Below, in pieces: positions 1 to 6,401 of a stretch of 13,787 bases of DNA. The DNA comes from Chloroflexota bacterium (lineage in GTDB: Bacteria > Chloroflexota > Chloroflexia > JAMDCE01), in assembly GCA_023489135.1 (NCBI GenBank), contig JAMDCE010000428.1, forward strand, positions 5,552 to 19,338, in the 5' to 3' direction. Position 1 is the first letter of the stretch. Every line of letters starts with the position of its first letter. Under the pieces are notes generated by a model that did no database searches, was not told the DNA's origin, and was given only the letters and a program-made list of their open reading frames with translations. The translations under genes were made by a program, and so were the position numbers.

Positions 1-12
1 TCCGATCTTGCA

Positions 13-41
13 TTGACAACCTTGAGAAGGTCTGCTAAGCT
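13..41 (+). promoter_or_regulatory. Candidate promoter for the enoyl-CoA hydratase gene
   Basis: A perfect TTGACA -35 box (13-18) is followed after 17 bases by TAAGCT (36-41), a weak -10 that keeps the first two bases and the last T. A short inverted repeat, ACCTT-GAG-AAGGT (19-31), fills the spacer, a place where activators of the MerR type often bind. The rest of positions 1-138 shows no gene. The box agreement is seen directly; promoter function is inferred and the -10 is poor. Confidence 0.3.
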
Positions 42-138
42 TCTGTACCAGGGGTGCACTGATTGCCTACTTCAAACCTCCGACACCTAATGATCATCGA
101 CCGGAGCGTACAAGAGAAACCGTGCTAAGGAGATAAAC

Positions 139-909
139 ATGGCCTTCGACAACATCCTTTATGAGAAAGCAAACGCGGTCGCCAAGATAACCATCAATCG
201 CCCGCCTTACAACGTTCTCGACATCAAGACCACGTCGGAGATGCACAAGGCATTCGACGATGCCCAGGCCGATGAGAGCGTTAAGGTGATCGTCGTGACC
301 GGATCTGGGAACAAAGCCTTTTCGGCGGGAGTGGACGTCAAGGACCACGCGCCGGACCTTATGGATCAGATGCTATCCGGCTTCGATTCGCTGTGCTACA
401 AGCTGATGGTTAGTCCCAAGCCCACGTTGGCCGTCGTCAACGGCGTCGCACTTGGCGGGGGGTGCGAGGTGGCCATATCCTGCGATATGGTGATCGCCTC
501 GGACCGGTCGCAGCTGGGTCAGCCCGAGATAAAAGTGGGTGTCTATCCCTCCGTGGCCGTCGCTACCCTGCATTACCTGATAACACACAAGAAGGCCCTG
601 GAGCTGTTGCTCACCGGGGACAACGTCAGCGCGGCCGAGGCCAAAGACCTGGGCCTGGTGAACCTGGTAGTTCCCGAGGACCAACTGGAAGAGGCCGTTG
701 ACAACTTCCTGGGCCGACTAACGGACAAGAGTTCCGTCATACTGCAGTGCACCAAGAAGGCCTACTTGAGGGCACTCGATCTGCCGCTAAGAGCGGCTAT
801 GGAATCGGTCGAGAGCGACTATAAGAACGAGATGATGAAGACCGAAGACGCCGTCGAAGGCATCAACGCCTTCCTGGAGCGGCGCAAGCCGATCTGGAAG
901 AACAGGTAG
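139..909 (+). CDS. Enoyl-CoA hydratase/isomerase (crotonase) family protein
   Basis: A complete 256-residue crotonase-fold protein, the usual length for the family. The start is fixed by AAGGAG (127-132) six bases before the ATG. The two oxyanion-hole segments are visible: SAGVDVKD near residue 62 and GGGCE near 106-110. Both acidic residues of true hydratases are present, Glu110 (GGGCE) and Glu130 (GQPEIKVG), so water addition to an enoyl-CoA is chemically plausible. The stretch GQPEIKVGV-P followed by KKALELLLTG resembles dienoyl-CoA hydratases of anaerobic aromatic degradation (cyclohexa-1,5-diene-carbonyl-CoA hydratase), but the substrate cannot be fixed from sequence alone. It would act in the cytoplasm on CoA thioesters in fatty-acid or aromatic-acid breakdown. 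It is monocistronic as far as the window shows, with a convergent toxin pseudogene downstream. Confidence 0.93.
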   Translation: MAFDNILYEKANAVAKITINRPPYNVLDIKTTSEMHKAFDDAQADESVKVIVVTGSGNKAFSAGVDVKDHAPDLMDQMLSGFDSLCYKLMVSPKPTLAVVNGVALGGGCEVAISCDMVIASDRSQLGQPEIKVGVYPSVAVATLHYLITHKKALELLLTGDNVSAAEAKDLGLVNLVVPEDQLEEAVDNFLGRLTDKSSVILQCTKKAYLRALDLPLRAAMESVESDYKNEMMKTEDAVEGINAFLERRKPIWKNR

Positions 910-925
910 ACTCTAGACACCGTCA

Positions 926-1280
926 TCACAGGTTATCTTCCAGATCGAGATGTTCTCTCATCGCTTCCCGCACGGACTGGCGCAACGCGGGGTCCTCCAG
1001 GTAACCTATAAAGCGCACCAGGTGCTGCTTAGAGATCGTTCTAATCTGGTGAGCCAACACGATGGACTCCAGCCGCCGGCCCGCCTTGTGTTGAGGAAGC
1101 TACACTTCGGACGGATATAGTTTTCGCAGGGTTGAGGAAAGCGGGAGCACGGTTACGTTCGGCATCGCCTGATTGAACTCCAGGTTGCTCACGATGAGGA
1201 CCGGCCGCGTTCCCCCTTTGCTCCGAACCCCGCACCGGGTCAAGGCTGGCTTCCATCACCGCCCATTGGAGAACCGGCAT
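926..1280 (-). pseudogene. mazF: MazF/PemK-type mRNA interferase toxin, inactivated
   Basis: Conceptual translation gives a MazF/PemK toxin in pieces. The ATG (1280-1278) overlaps the antitoxin stop codon (TGATG). The first frame reads SLDPVRGSEQRG. One extra base in a run of five C (1212-1216, plus strand) then shifts the frame. The next frame continues TRPVLIVSNLEFNQAMPNV and VLPLSS up to an in-frame TAG at 1100-1102, where the family normally has Leu in the EVLLP motif. After it the protein resumes in the same frame as HKAGRRLESIVLAHQIRTI to a natural end at 926. The N-terminal RG-(D/E)-VW-W motif also looks damaged (LQWAVMEASL). MazF toxins cut mRNA at short motifs. This copy cannot make a full protein unless both lesions are sequencing errors, and the internal stop makes that unlikely. 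Confidence 0.85.
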
Positions 1281-1546
1281 CAACTGATTCCCCGTGCCGA
1301 TTCCGCATCAGCGCTACTGAACCCTTTCTCGACGTCCTCTATGTCTCGTCGAAAGAGAGGATCTTTAGCGGCCTCTTCCCATCGCGCCCGGCGCGCTCGC
1401 CGCCGCAATTCTTTCAACTCTCTCAGCAGCGCGCGTTCCACAAAGGCGTTCTTGCTGGAGGCGGCCCCCCTGGTCACAGCTTCATCCACAGCCGCGAGCA
1501 CCTCCTCGTGTAGAGTGAAAGTGGCCTTCCTTGCTCTACCAGGCAC
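1280..1546 (-). CDS. Ribbon-helix-helix antitoxin of a MazEF-like module
   Basis: A short 88-residue protein with a basic N-terminus (MPGRARKATFTLHEEVLAAV), typical of a ribbon-helix-helix DNA-binding domain: a beta strand (KATFTLHEEV) followed by two helices ending in SSKNAFVERAL. The C-terminal half is charged (KELRRRARRARWEEAAKDP) and would be the toxin-neutralising tail. It starts at GTG; GGAGG lies about 8 bases upstream in its own direction (about 1555-1559), and I see no better ATG. It overlaps the toxin pseudogene by one base, the usual antitoxin-first order. Antitoxins of this kind repress their own operon. With the toxin broken, the gene may survive only as a repressor or as protection against related toxins. 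Confidence 0.85.
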   Translation of the reverse strand: MPGRARKATFTLHEEVLAAVDEAVTRGAASSKNAFVERALLRELKELRRRARRARWEEAAKDPLFRRDIEDVEKGFSSADAESARGIS

Positions 1547-1574
1547 CGAGTAAGACCTCCATCTTGACTTCTAT

Positions 1575-1626
1575 TACCTATGGTATCACATGGTTCCTCA
1601 TACTGAAACCTTGTCATGGAACCATG
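1575..1626 (-). promoter_or_regulatory. Candidate operator region for the antitoxin operon
   Basis: Two symmetric sequences sit just upstream of the antitoxin start. One is TACC-TAT-GGTA (1575-1585), about 30 bases before the GTG. The other is a 9-bp inverted repeat CATGGTTCC (1589-1597) / GGAACCATG (1618-1626) with a 20-base spacer. Ribbon-helix-helix antitoxins bind short palindromes in their own promoters, so these are natural operator candidates. The symmetry is seen directly; regulator binding is inferred. Confidence 0.35.
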
Positions 1627-1781
1627 CGGCGCTCGCCATACTGCTTGACCGGTTTATGCACCGCCGATTGAGCGATCGCCCGGAACATTATCACGCCCGG
1701 TCGCTCGTATGTGAATATGAGTGTGCACCGAAGGGCACCATGTGCTATGATAAATGTCGGGAGGGGAGGAGGAACTGCCCT

Positions 1782-2276
1782 ATGAACCTGATGCGGTACA
1801 CGGTGGTGGCCCCGGCGGGAACGGTTAGCTTTGTAGCCGATTGCCACGCGCTTTCCGCCCTGGTGGCGGCCTGTGCCGAAGGTGCCCGGGCGCTCGACGA
1901 GCTGCTGGAGCTGGCGGAAAGGTACGATCGCAGGCTGCGCGAATTCGTGACCAGCGGCCTGGCCGTCTTCGACGAGCACAACGCCGGCGATAACTACTCC
2001 GCCATCCACCAAGCCATTAAGTTCCTCAAGCCACATGAGTTGCCCGTCTTCAGAGTAGTGGACGACGTTACACGCCAGGCTAGCCTGGAGTCGGTGAAGG
2101 CGGGAGTCATCGTGTTCAACCTCAGTGAGCGCCGCATCGTGCAGATTCAGAACACCTACGCCGAGATCCGGCGCCGGGGCAAAGTACGACTGCACGACGG
2201 ACAGAAATTGACCAACCGCGTCTACGCCTACGAGCTCCCCGCCGAGTGGTCCCTGGTTCCCAGCCGACGAGGCTGA
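1782..2276 (+). CDS. Hypothetical protein, 164 residues
   Basis: I do not recognise this protein. The frame is open from 1590, but the start is placed at the ATG at 1782: a strong GGGAGGGGAGGAGG tract (1760-1773) precedes it by about 9 bases, and the upstream 64 codons run through an inverted repeat in the antitoxin promoter. The product begins MNLMRYTVVAPAGTVSFVAD, has a Leu/Glu-rich helical stretch (residues ~35-55, ALDELLELAERYDRRLREFV) and ends in a basic, probably beta-rich region (ERRIVQIQNTYAEIRRRGKV). There are no membrane segments, signal peptide or clear catalytic motif. Tyr and Arg residues near YAEIRRRGKVRLHDG could contact nucleic acid, but this is a guess. It is convergent with the PHP gene. 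Confidence 0.65.
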   Translation: MNLMRYTVVAPAGTVSFVADCHALSALVAACAEGARALDELLELAERYDRRLREFVTSGLAVFDEHNAGDNYSAIHQAIKFLKPHELPVFRVVDDVTRQASLESVKAGVIVFNLSERRIVQIQNTYAEIRRRGKVRLHDGQKLTNRVYAYELPAEWSLVPSRRG

Positions 2277-2329
2277 CCGCTGATCCAGGCTCACAGGCTA
2301 ACCGGCAGTGCGATGGGGAGGATGCTCCG

Positions 2330-3004
2330 CTAGCACTCCTTCAAAGGGTACTTCACCCGGGAAAGCAGCAACTGAGGATTACGCTGTAGGATTTCCTCGA
2401 GATCCTGTTCATCAACCCCGGCACCTCGGGCCACGGTTTGAGCGATCTTGTCCGTGAGCATGTCTCCCGGCGCGTGCGCATCGCTGTCTACCAGGAACCT
2501 CGCCCCGACGGCGCGTCCCACCTTCAAGACGTGCCCGTTCGTCAGGCTATGTCCCTTCCGCGCGCTCAGCTCCAGAAAAACACCGTTTGACACCGCCAGA
2601 CGGGCCTCCTCGGGAGTGATGAATCCCGGATGGGCCAGGATATCTACGTCCGTGCACTGCGTGGCGGCCAGGTTTGTTCCCGGCTCGACCGGCTCGGTGG
2701 TTGTTTCCCCGTGCACCACCACGATGCGGGCCCCCTCGGCCTTGGCCTCGCGAGCCAGTTCCGCGATGCCCTTGGCCGGCACGTGCGTAAGCTCCACCGC
2801 CGGAACGGCCGTGACGCCCCAGTGCCGTGAGCAGGCTTCGCAGTCGAGAATGACCTGCCGCAGCACGTTGGAGAGGTTACCAGGGCTCACGTGATCGGCA
2901 ACGGCAATAGCGCTGTATCCATTGACGACGCCGTAGCGGATGAGCTCCACGGGCAATAGGATCCCGTCGCTGTACAAGCTATGGGTATGAAAATCGTAGA
3001 CCAA
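2330..3004 (-). CDS. PHP-domain phosphoesterase (histidinol-phosphatase-like)
   Basis: A 224-residue PHP (polymerase and histidinol phosphatase) domain with nearly the full metal-ligand set. FHTHSLYSDG gives His6, His8 and Asp13; ADH gives His38; AVELTH gives Glu71 and His74; VVHGE gives His99; LAHPG gives His125; DSDAH gives Asp175 and His177. These bind two or three metal ions and hydrolyse phosphate esters or similar bonds. The start is TTG, supported by AGGAG seven bases upstream and by FHTH lying at the extreme N-terminus as in the family. The length fits short stand-alone PHP hydrolases of unknown substrate rather than full HisK. No his genes are nearby, so histidine synthesis is not indicated. 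It would be a soluble cytoplasmic enzyme. Confidence 0.88.
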   Translation of the reverse strand: MVYDFHTHSLYSDGILLPVELIRYGVVNGYSAIAVADHVSPGNLSNVLRQVILDCEACSRHWGVTAVPAVELTHVPAKGIAELAREAKAEGARIVVVHGETTTEPVEPGTNLAATQCTDVDILAHPGFITPEEARLAVSNGVFLELSARKGHSLTNGHVLKVGRAVGARFLVDSDAHAPGDMLTDKIAQTVARGAGVDEQDLEEILQRNPQLLLSRVKYPLKEC

Positions 3005-3046
3005 TTTAAGACTCCTGGGGCGCTAACTGTACGATGCGCCTCCCTA

Positions 3047-3075
3047 AAAATAGCACAAACCCGTCCCCCTCGCAA
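3047..3075 (-). promoter_or_regulatory. Candidate promoter for the PHP gene
   Basis: On the minus strand TTGCGA (3075-3070) and TATTTT (3052-3047) are separated by exactly 17 bases, each matching the sigma-70 consensus at four of six positions. The site lies about 43 bases before the TTG start. The match is seen directly; activity is inferred. Confidence 0.35.
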
Positions 3076-3108
3076 GCGCAACCCCTCGATTCACAGGGTA
3101 TATTCTTT

Positions 3109-3134
3109 GTCATCCTGAGCGGAGCGAAGGATCT
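3109..3134 (+). repeat. Interspersed TCATCCTGAGC...GCGAAGGATCT repeat element
   Basis: A 26-base element beginning GTCATCCTGAGC and ending GCGAAGGATCT. Short intergenic repeats of this form recur in many environmental bacterial genomes. It occurs once in the window, so repetition is asserted from general knowledge and not shown here. It abuts the point where homology to the TAXI receptors begins (3137), replacing the signal peptide and promoter of the pseudogene. It may mark a recombination or insertion boundary. Confidence 0.5.
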
Positions 3135-3136
3135 AG

Positions 3137-3673
3137 CCTGCCGAGTCCAAGCCTGCCGAGCCCAAGGCGGCCGCCAAGAAGGATATGCCGACCTACGTCG
3201 CCATCGGAAGCGGCACGCTGGGAGGTGGGCAAAACGCCGTGGGCACTGCTATTGCCAAGGTGGTAAGCGACCATACCCCTATCAAGGTGACGGTCAAGCC
3301 GTTCGCCGGACCGGCCGCCTGGATGCCCATGGTTGAAAGTGGGGAACTGGAGTTCGGCGTGATCAGCGGACCCGACGCCGGCTGGGCCTACAACGGCACT
3401 AGCGGCCACCCAAAGGCGAACAAGAACCTCAGGGTGGTGATGAGCGGCAACCAGCTCCCGGTGACGGTTCTGGTGGTACGCGCCGATTCGGACGTGAAGC
3501 CCATCAAGGAAGTGCAGCCCGTCCACGCCTGGACCAAGGGTTGGAAGCAAGCGACTATGTTCGATCCTGCGCCAGCCATTCCCTATCATGAAGGGGCCGT
3601 CCGCTTCTGGAAAGAGATCGGTAAGTGGACCCCGCAGACCGAAGCAATTCAGAAGAAGCTGCTGGGGCAGTAA
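3137..3673 (+). pseudogene. TAXI-family TRAP solute receptor, truncated at the 5' end and internally deleted (copy D)
   Basis: The reading frame resembles the three intact TAXI receptors here but lacks two parts. Homology begins inside the Pro/Ala/Glu/Lys linker (KPAEPKAAAKKD) directly after a TAG codon (3134-3136), so no signal peptide or lipobox remains. The first ATG (3185) is an internal residue without a proper ribosome-binding site. The core runs YVAIGSGTLGGGQNAVGTAI, KPFAGPAAWMP and GDAGWAY-like PDAGWAY to VKPIKEV. It then jumps directly to QPVHAWTKGW and the normal C-terminus ending KKLLGQ. Against receptor A about 155 residues are missing, in frame. Both deletion ends in receptor A carry a Lys-Glu-Leu codon triplet, suggesting recombination at short homology. 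It is the only TAXI copy on the plus strand. Export and ligand binding are not expected. Confidence 0.85.
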
Positions 3674-3688
3674 TACTCTTTCCCGACC

Positions 3689-3724
3689 CTTCTCCCCTCC
3701 CTTCCGCGGAAGGGAGAGGAGAAG
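3689..3724. terminator. Palindromic hairpin between convergent genes, possible bidirectional terminator
   Basis: A 36-base near-perfect palindrome centred between 3706 and 3707, with a perfect 20-base core (3697-3716) and one mismatched pair outside it (3696/3717). It lies 16 bases after the TAXI pseudogene stop and 22 bases before the amidohydrolase stop, so it would end transcription from both sides. No clear U-run follows on either strand. It could equally be a REP-type element, since CT-rich palindromes of this form recur in many genomes. Confidence 0.5.
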
Positions 3725-3746
3725 CGCGCTAACTCAAACTTTGATC

Positions 3747-4754
3747 TTACACCGGCAATCTGGCGATCTTGCGGGCGTTTTCGTAGAAGATCTTCTGTTT
3801 GTCCGATTCGGGAATCGCCATTCGCTCTATCGCTTCTATGGCGCTCCTGGTCTCGATAACCCCCATTTGAGCGTCGAAGGGGAAATCGGTCGCGAAGAGC
3901 AGGTGATCGGCGCCAAAGAAATCGTAGCCGCACATCAGCGCCGAAGTGTTGCCGTTGACCACCGTATCGTTGTAGAACTTCCGGAAGTACTCCACCGGCT
4001 TCTCCCTCAGGCCCCTCTTGAAGTTCCATTCGGGTCCCTGGCGCATCTCCGCCTGATCGTAGTGATGGTCGATGCGATCGGAGAAGAAAGGCACCATCGC
4101 TCCACAGTGGTGGGTAATGAACTTCAGGTTGGGAAACTTGTCGAATACGCCGCTGAAGGCCAGCCGAGTCATCGCCACGGTGGTTTCGTAGACGATGCCC
4201 CAGAGGTGCCAGATCATGTACTTCGAGTCGATTTTCTCGGCGGCGTAGTCGGGGACGTCGCGCCGCCGCTGCGGATGGAGCCAGATGGGCAGATTATAGT
4301 TGGCCATAGCCTCCCAAAGGGGCCAGAACTCGGGCGCATCGGGGCCCCTGTCGTTTATGGGGACCCTCACCAGCACCCCTCGCAGGTGCAGGTCGTTTAT
4401 GGCCCGGTCCAGCTCCTTCAAAGCGGCGTCGATGTCGTTCAGCGGCACCACCGCCGCGGCGCCACAGAATCTGTCCGGGTATTTGAAAACTAGCTCGGCC
4501 ATCTCGTCGTTCGCTCGCATCGACAGCTCCAGGGCTTGCCCGGGACCGACCACATCTGATGGTATGTGGGCCGCCAGGGTCAGGAAGTGAACCACGTCGG
4601 GAAATTTGTCCATGAGCCTGAAGCGCTCGTCCAGGTCGTGCAGGGTCGGCATGTACCGAAGGTACTCCATCGGGGCCAGGCCGGTCTGAGGCATGTTCTC
4701 GACGTAGGTCCGATACTTGGGCGGCACGAAGTGAGTGTAGATATCGACCTTCAT
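3747..4754 (-). CDS. Amidohydrolase family 2 protein (ACMSD/resorcylate decarboxylase-like)
   Basis: A 335-residue TIM-barrel hydrolase/decarboxylase of the amidohydrolase-2 family, which includes aminocarboxymuconate-semialdehyde decarboxylase and gamma-resorcylate decarboxylase. The ATG at 4754 is set by AGGAGG seven bases upstream; the open frame extends to 4892, but that part overlaps receptor C. Motifs include DIYTHF (residues 4-9), WLHP (His160), ITHHCG (His215/216) and ATDFPF (Asp290), matching the metal-site positions of the family. The N-terminal HxH is YxH here (Tyr6, His8), so one usual zinc ligand is absent, as in some decarboxylase subfamilies. It probably decarboxylates or hydrolyses a small carboxylic acid in the cytoplasm. 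It follows receptor C by 25 bases and is likely co-transcribed, which suggests it handles what that receptor imports. Confidence 0.9.
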   Translation of the reverse strand: MKVDIYTHFVPPKYRTYVENMPQTGLAPMEYLRYMPTLHDLDERFRLMDKFPDVVHFLTLAAHIPSDVVGPGQALELSMRANDEMAELVFKYPDRFCGAAAVVPLNDIDAALKELDRAINDLHLRGVLVRVPINDRGPDAPEFWPLWEAMANYNLPIWLHPQRRRDVPDYAAEKIDSKYMIWHLWGIVYETTVAMTRLAFSGVFDKFPNLKFITHHCGAMVPFFSDRIDHHYDQAEMRQGPEWNFKRGLREKPVEYFRKFYNDTVVNGNTSALMCGYDFFGADHLLFATDFPFDAQMGVIETRSAIEAIERMAIPESDKQKIFYENARKIARLPV

Positions 4755-4779
4755 GTATGTTCCTCCTAGTGTTGCACGA

Positions 4780-5988
4780 CTACTGCCCCAGAATCTTCTT
4801 GTTGTTCTCTTCAGCAGCCGGGGTCCACAGTCCCTTCTCTTTCCAGTAGCGGATGGCTCCCTCGTGGTACGGGACAGTGGTCGCGGGATCAAACATGGAT
4901 GCCTTCTTCCATCCCGCCAGCCACGAGTAGATGGGGTGGAGTTCCGTGTCGTTTTCGTAGAGCGCCTTGGTGATCTCGTAAGCGGCGTCGGCGCTGAGCT
5001 TGGCCGAAGCGCCGAGCAGGATGGGATAACTGATCATGGTATTGTCCGACTTCATCCAGCCTTCCTTAGGCTGCCGGATGATGTCCACCGCGGGAAGTCG
5101 CTTCTTGAACTTCTCCACCATATCTTTGGGCGCGTTACCGGCCTGTTCCGGGGGCACATCGCCCAAGTTGAGCGTACGCACGCCAATGGCGGCGTCGGTT
5201 TCGAGGGTCGCGCCCGTATCCGGGGAGCCGGAGAAGCAGGCATCCACCCGGCCTTCGCGCAACGCTTTCAATCCTGAAGCAATATCGGTTACCGGCACGG
5301 GTTTCACGTCGTTCCAGGTGAGGCCCACGGATTCGAGATACGCGGTCAGCGAGGTACTCATGAACACGTGCCCCCCGTACTCACTGGCGACGCGCTTGCC
5401 GCGCAAGTCCTTCATGGACTTGATGTCGGAATCGTTGCGGACAAGAATCGTCGGGCTGGCTACATTGTTTCCCCTCACGATCACGCGCAGGCTCTTGTAG
5501 GCCTTGTTAAACCCCGTGCCGCCGGTGTAGGCCCACCAGGCGTCCATCGAGTTTAGCGCGCCGAGCTGAACCTCCCCCGAATCAATTAGAGGCATCCAGG
5601 CCTGTGGGCCGGCAAAGGGCTTGACGATGACCTTCATTGAGGTATGGTCGCTGGCCACTTTGGCCACGCCGGTGCCGACGGTATTGTAGGAGGACCCAAT
5701 CGGCGGGGTTCCCAGCGCTATGGTCGCCGGGAGGTCCTTCGAGGCGGCCGGTTTAGACTCGGCCTTGGCCGCCGGCTTGGCGGCAGCTTTTTCCGCAGGC
5801 TTTGCTGCAGCCATCTCCGTGGGTTTTGCCGCGGGCTTCTGGGCAGTCTTTTCGACCGGCTTAGCCGCAGCTTTCTCTGCCGGTTTCTCGGCCGCGGGAG
5901 CGGCGGGCGCGCTGGCCTGGGCGCAGGCAGCCAGCAATGCTACGACCAACAACGACATCAGGGCCACGTAACGCCACATTCGGTTCAT
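4780..5988 (-). CDS. TAXI-family TRAP transporter solute receptor, lipoprotein (copy C)
   Basis: A 402-residue extracytoplasmic receptor. MNRMWRYVALMSLLVVALLAAC is a lipoprotein signal with lipobox LLAAC; Cys22 would carry the lipid. Residues ~27-85 form a low-complexity Ala/Lys/Pro/Glu linker. The binding domain begins at ATIALGTPPIGSSYNTVGTG and carries the features shared with the other copies: KPFAGPQAWMP, DLRGKRVASEYGG, VPYHEGAIRYWKEKGLW and a final KKILGQ. A GGAGG sits seven bases before the ATG. TAXI receptors capture anions such as glutamate or dicarboxylates and deliver them to a TRAP permease. This copy has no permease beside it and probably uses the fused permease ~4.3 kb upstream, or serves as a sensor. 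The amidohydrolase follows closely. Confidence 0.92.
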   Translation of the reverse strand: MNRMWRYVALMSLLVVALLAACAQASAPAAPAAEKPAEKAAAKPVEKTAQKPAAKPTEMAAAKPAEKAAAKPAAKAESKPAASKDLPATIALGTPPIGSSYNTVGTGVAKVASDHTSMKVIVKPFAGPQAWMPLIDSGEVQLGALNSMDAWWAYTGGTGFNKAYKSLRVIVRGNNVASPTILVRNDSDIKSMKDLRGKRVASEYGGHVFMSTSLTAYLESVGLTWNDVKPVPVTDIASGLKALREGRVDACFSGSPDTGATLETDAAIGVRTLNLGDVPPEQAGNAPKDMVEKFKKRLPAVDIIRQPKEGWMKSDNTMISYPILLGASAKLSADAAYEITKALYENDTELHPIYSWLAGWKKASMFDPATTVPYHEGAIRYWKEKGLWTPAAEENNKKILGQ

Positions 5989-6026
5989 TTTGTTTCCTCC
6001 CTATATATTTTTCTAGCAGCGTTCCC

Positions 6027-6125
6027 CTATTGTTCCAAGAGCTTCTCCGAGAGCGCTTCGGCGGCTGGATTCCACAGCCCTTTCTCCTTCCAGAAGCGGA
6101 CCGCTCCATCATGACACGGGACGGC
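6027..6125 (-). pseudogene. C-terminal remnant of a fifth TAXI receptor (copy E)
   Basis: Translation gives VPCHDGAVRFWKEKGLWNPA and then AEALSEKLLEQ followed by TAG at 6029-6027. This matches the last ~30 residues of the intact receptors (PYHDGAIRFWKEKGLWTPAA...KKLLGQ). Tyr of the conserved PYH(D/E)GA is Cys here. No other part of the gene remains: directly upstream lies the 3' end of the GrdB-like gene. So a deletion fused the tail of one TAXI gene to the end of the reductase gene. It is followed 38 bases later by the start of receptor C. Confidence 0.75.
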
Positions 6126-6147
6126 CCACTCAGGAATGAACTTAAGT

Positions 6148-6177
6148 CCTGTCGAAGATCTTCTGCCCTTCGACAGG
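6148..6177 (-). repeat. 10-bp perfect inverted repeat at the 3' end of the GrdB-like gene
   Basis: CCTGTCGAAG (6148-6157) and CTTCGACAGG (6168-6177) are exact reverse complements with a 10-base spacer. The hairpin covers the last codons of the GrdB-like frame, a few bases from its stop. No U-run follows. CTTCGACAGG-type palindromes are common intergenic repeats, so this may be a repeat that now forms the gene end, next to the breakpoint with the TAXI remnant. Confidence 0.5.
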
Positions 6178-6362
6178 GGTTTCCAGCGCCCGAAGAGCCG
6201 TCAATACGATAGCCTGACGAAGATCATTTTCGCCCTGCGGACTAAGTTTCGGGTCGCCCAACGGGTGCAGGACACTGGTGGAAGGCACGATCCGGTTGGA
6301 TCCGACTTGTAGGACCACTGCCGTCATGTTGCAGACGTGGGCCGTGGGCAAACCCGACCGTT

Positions 6363-6401
6363 CGAGCTCCTTGACCATCGCCGCACCGCGGCGCGTGCTC
6401 G
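6363..6401 (-). promoter_or_regulatory. Putative bacterial SECIS hairpin downstream of the Sec-position UGA
   Basis: Three codons past the UGA (6408-6406) the transcript can fold into CGCCGC-GGU-GCGGCG (6393-6379), a perfect 6-bp stem with a 3-base loop. An outer 5-bp pairing, CGAGC (6401-6397) with GCTCG (6367-6363), flanks it. The loop begins 18 bases after the UGA and its first two bases are G. As I recall the bacterial SECIS model, loops of 3-14 bases with a G in the first two positions, 16-37 bases from the UGA, are allowed. The pairing is seen directly; SelB binding is inferred. Confidence 0.5.

Noticed and set aside
1590..1781. 64-codon N-terminal extension of the hypothetical protein
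   Set aside because: It starts inside an inverted repeat of the antitoxin promoter and has no ribosome-binding site, whereas the 1782 start has one.
1614..2294. 226-codon minus-strand frame opposite the 1782-2276 gene
   Set aside because: The plus-strand frame has a very strong Shine-Dalgarno at 1760-1773; the minus frame has none. The call is not certain because neither protein is recognised.
3588..4493. 301-codon plus-strand open frame antisense to the amidohydrolase
   Set aside because: Its reading conflicts with a well-supported amidohydrolase gene and it lacks motifs.
4755..4892. 46-codon N-terminal extension of the amidohydrolase
   Set aside because: It overlaps the receptor C coding end; the ATG at 4754 has AGGAGG and places the metal motif at the N-terminus as expected.
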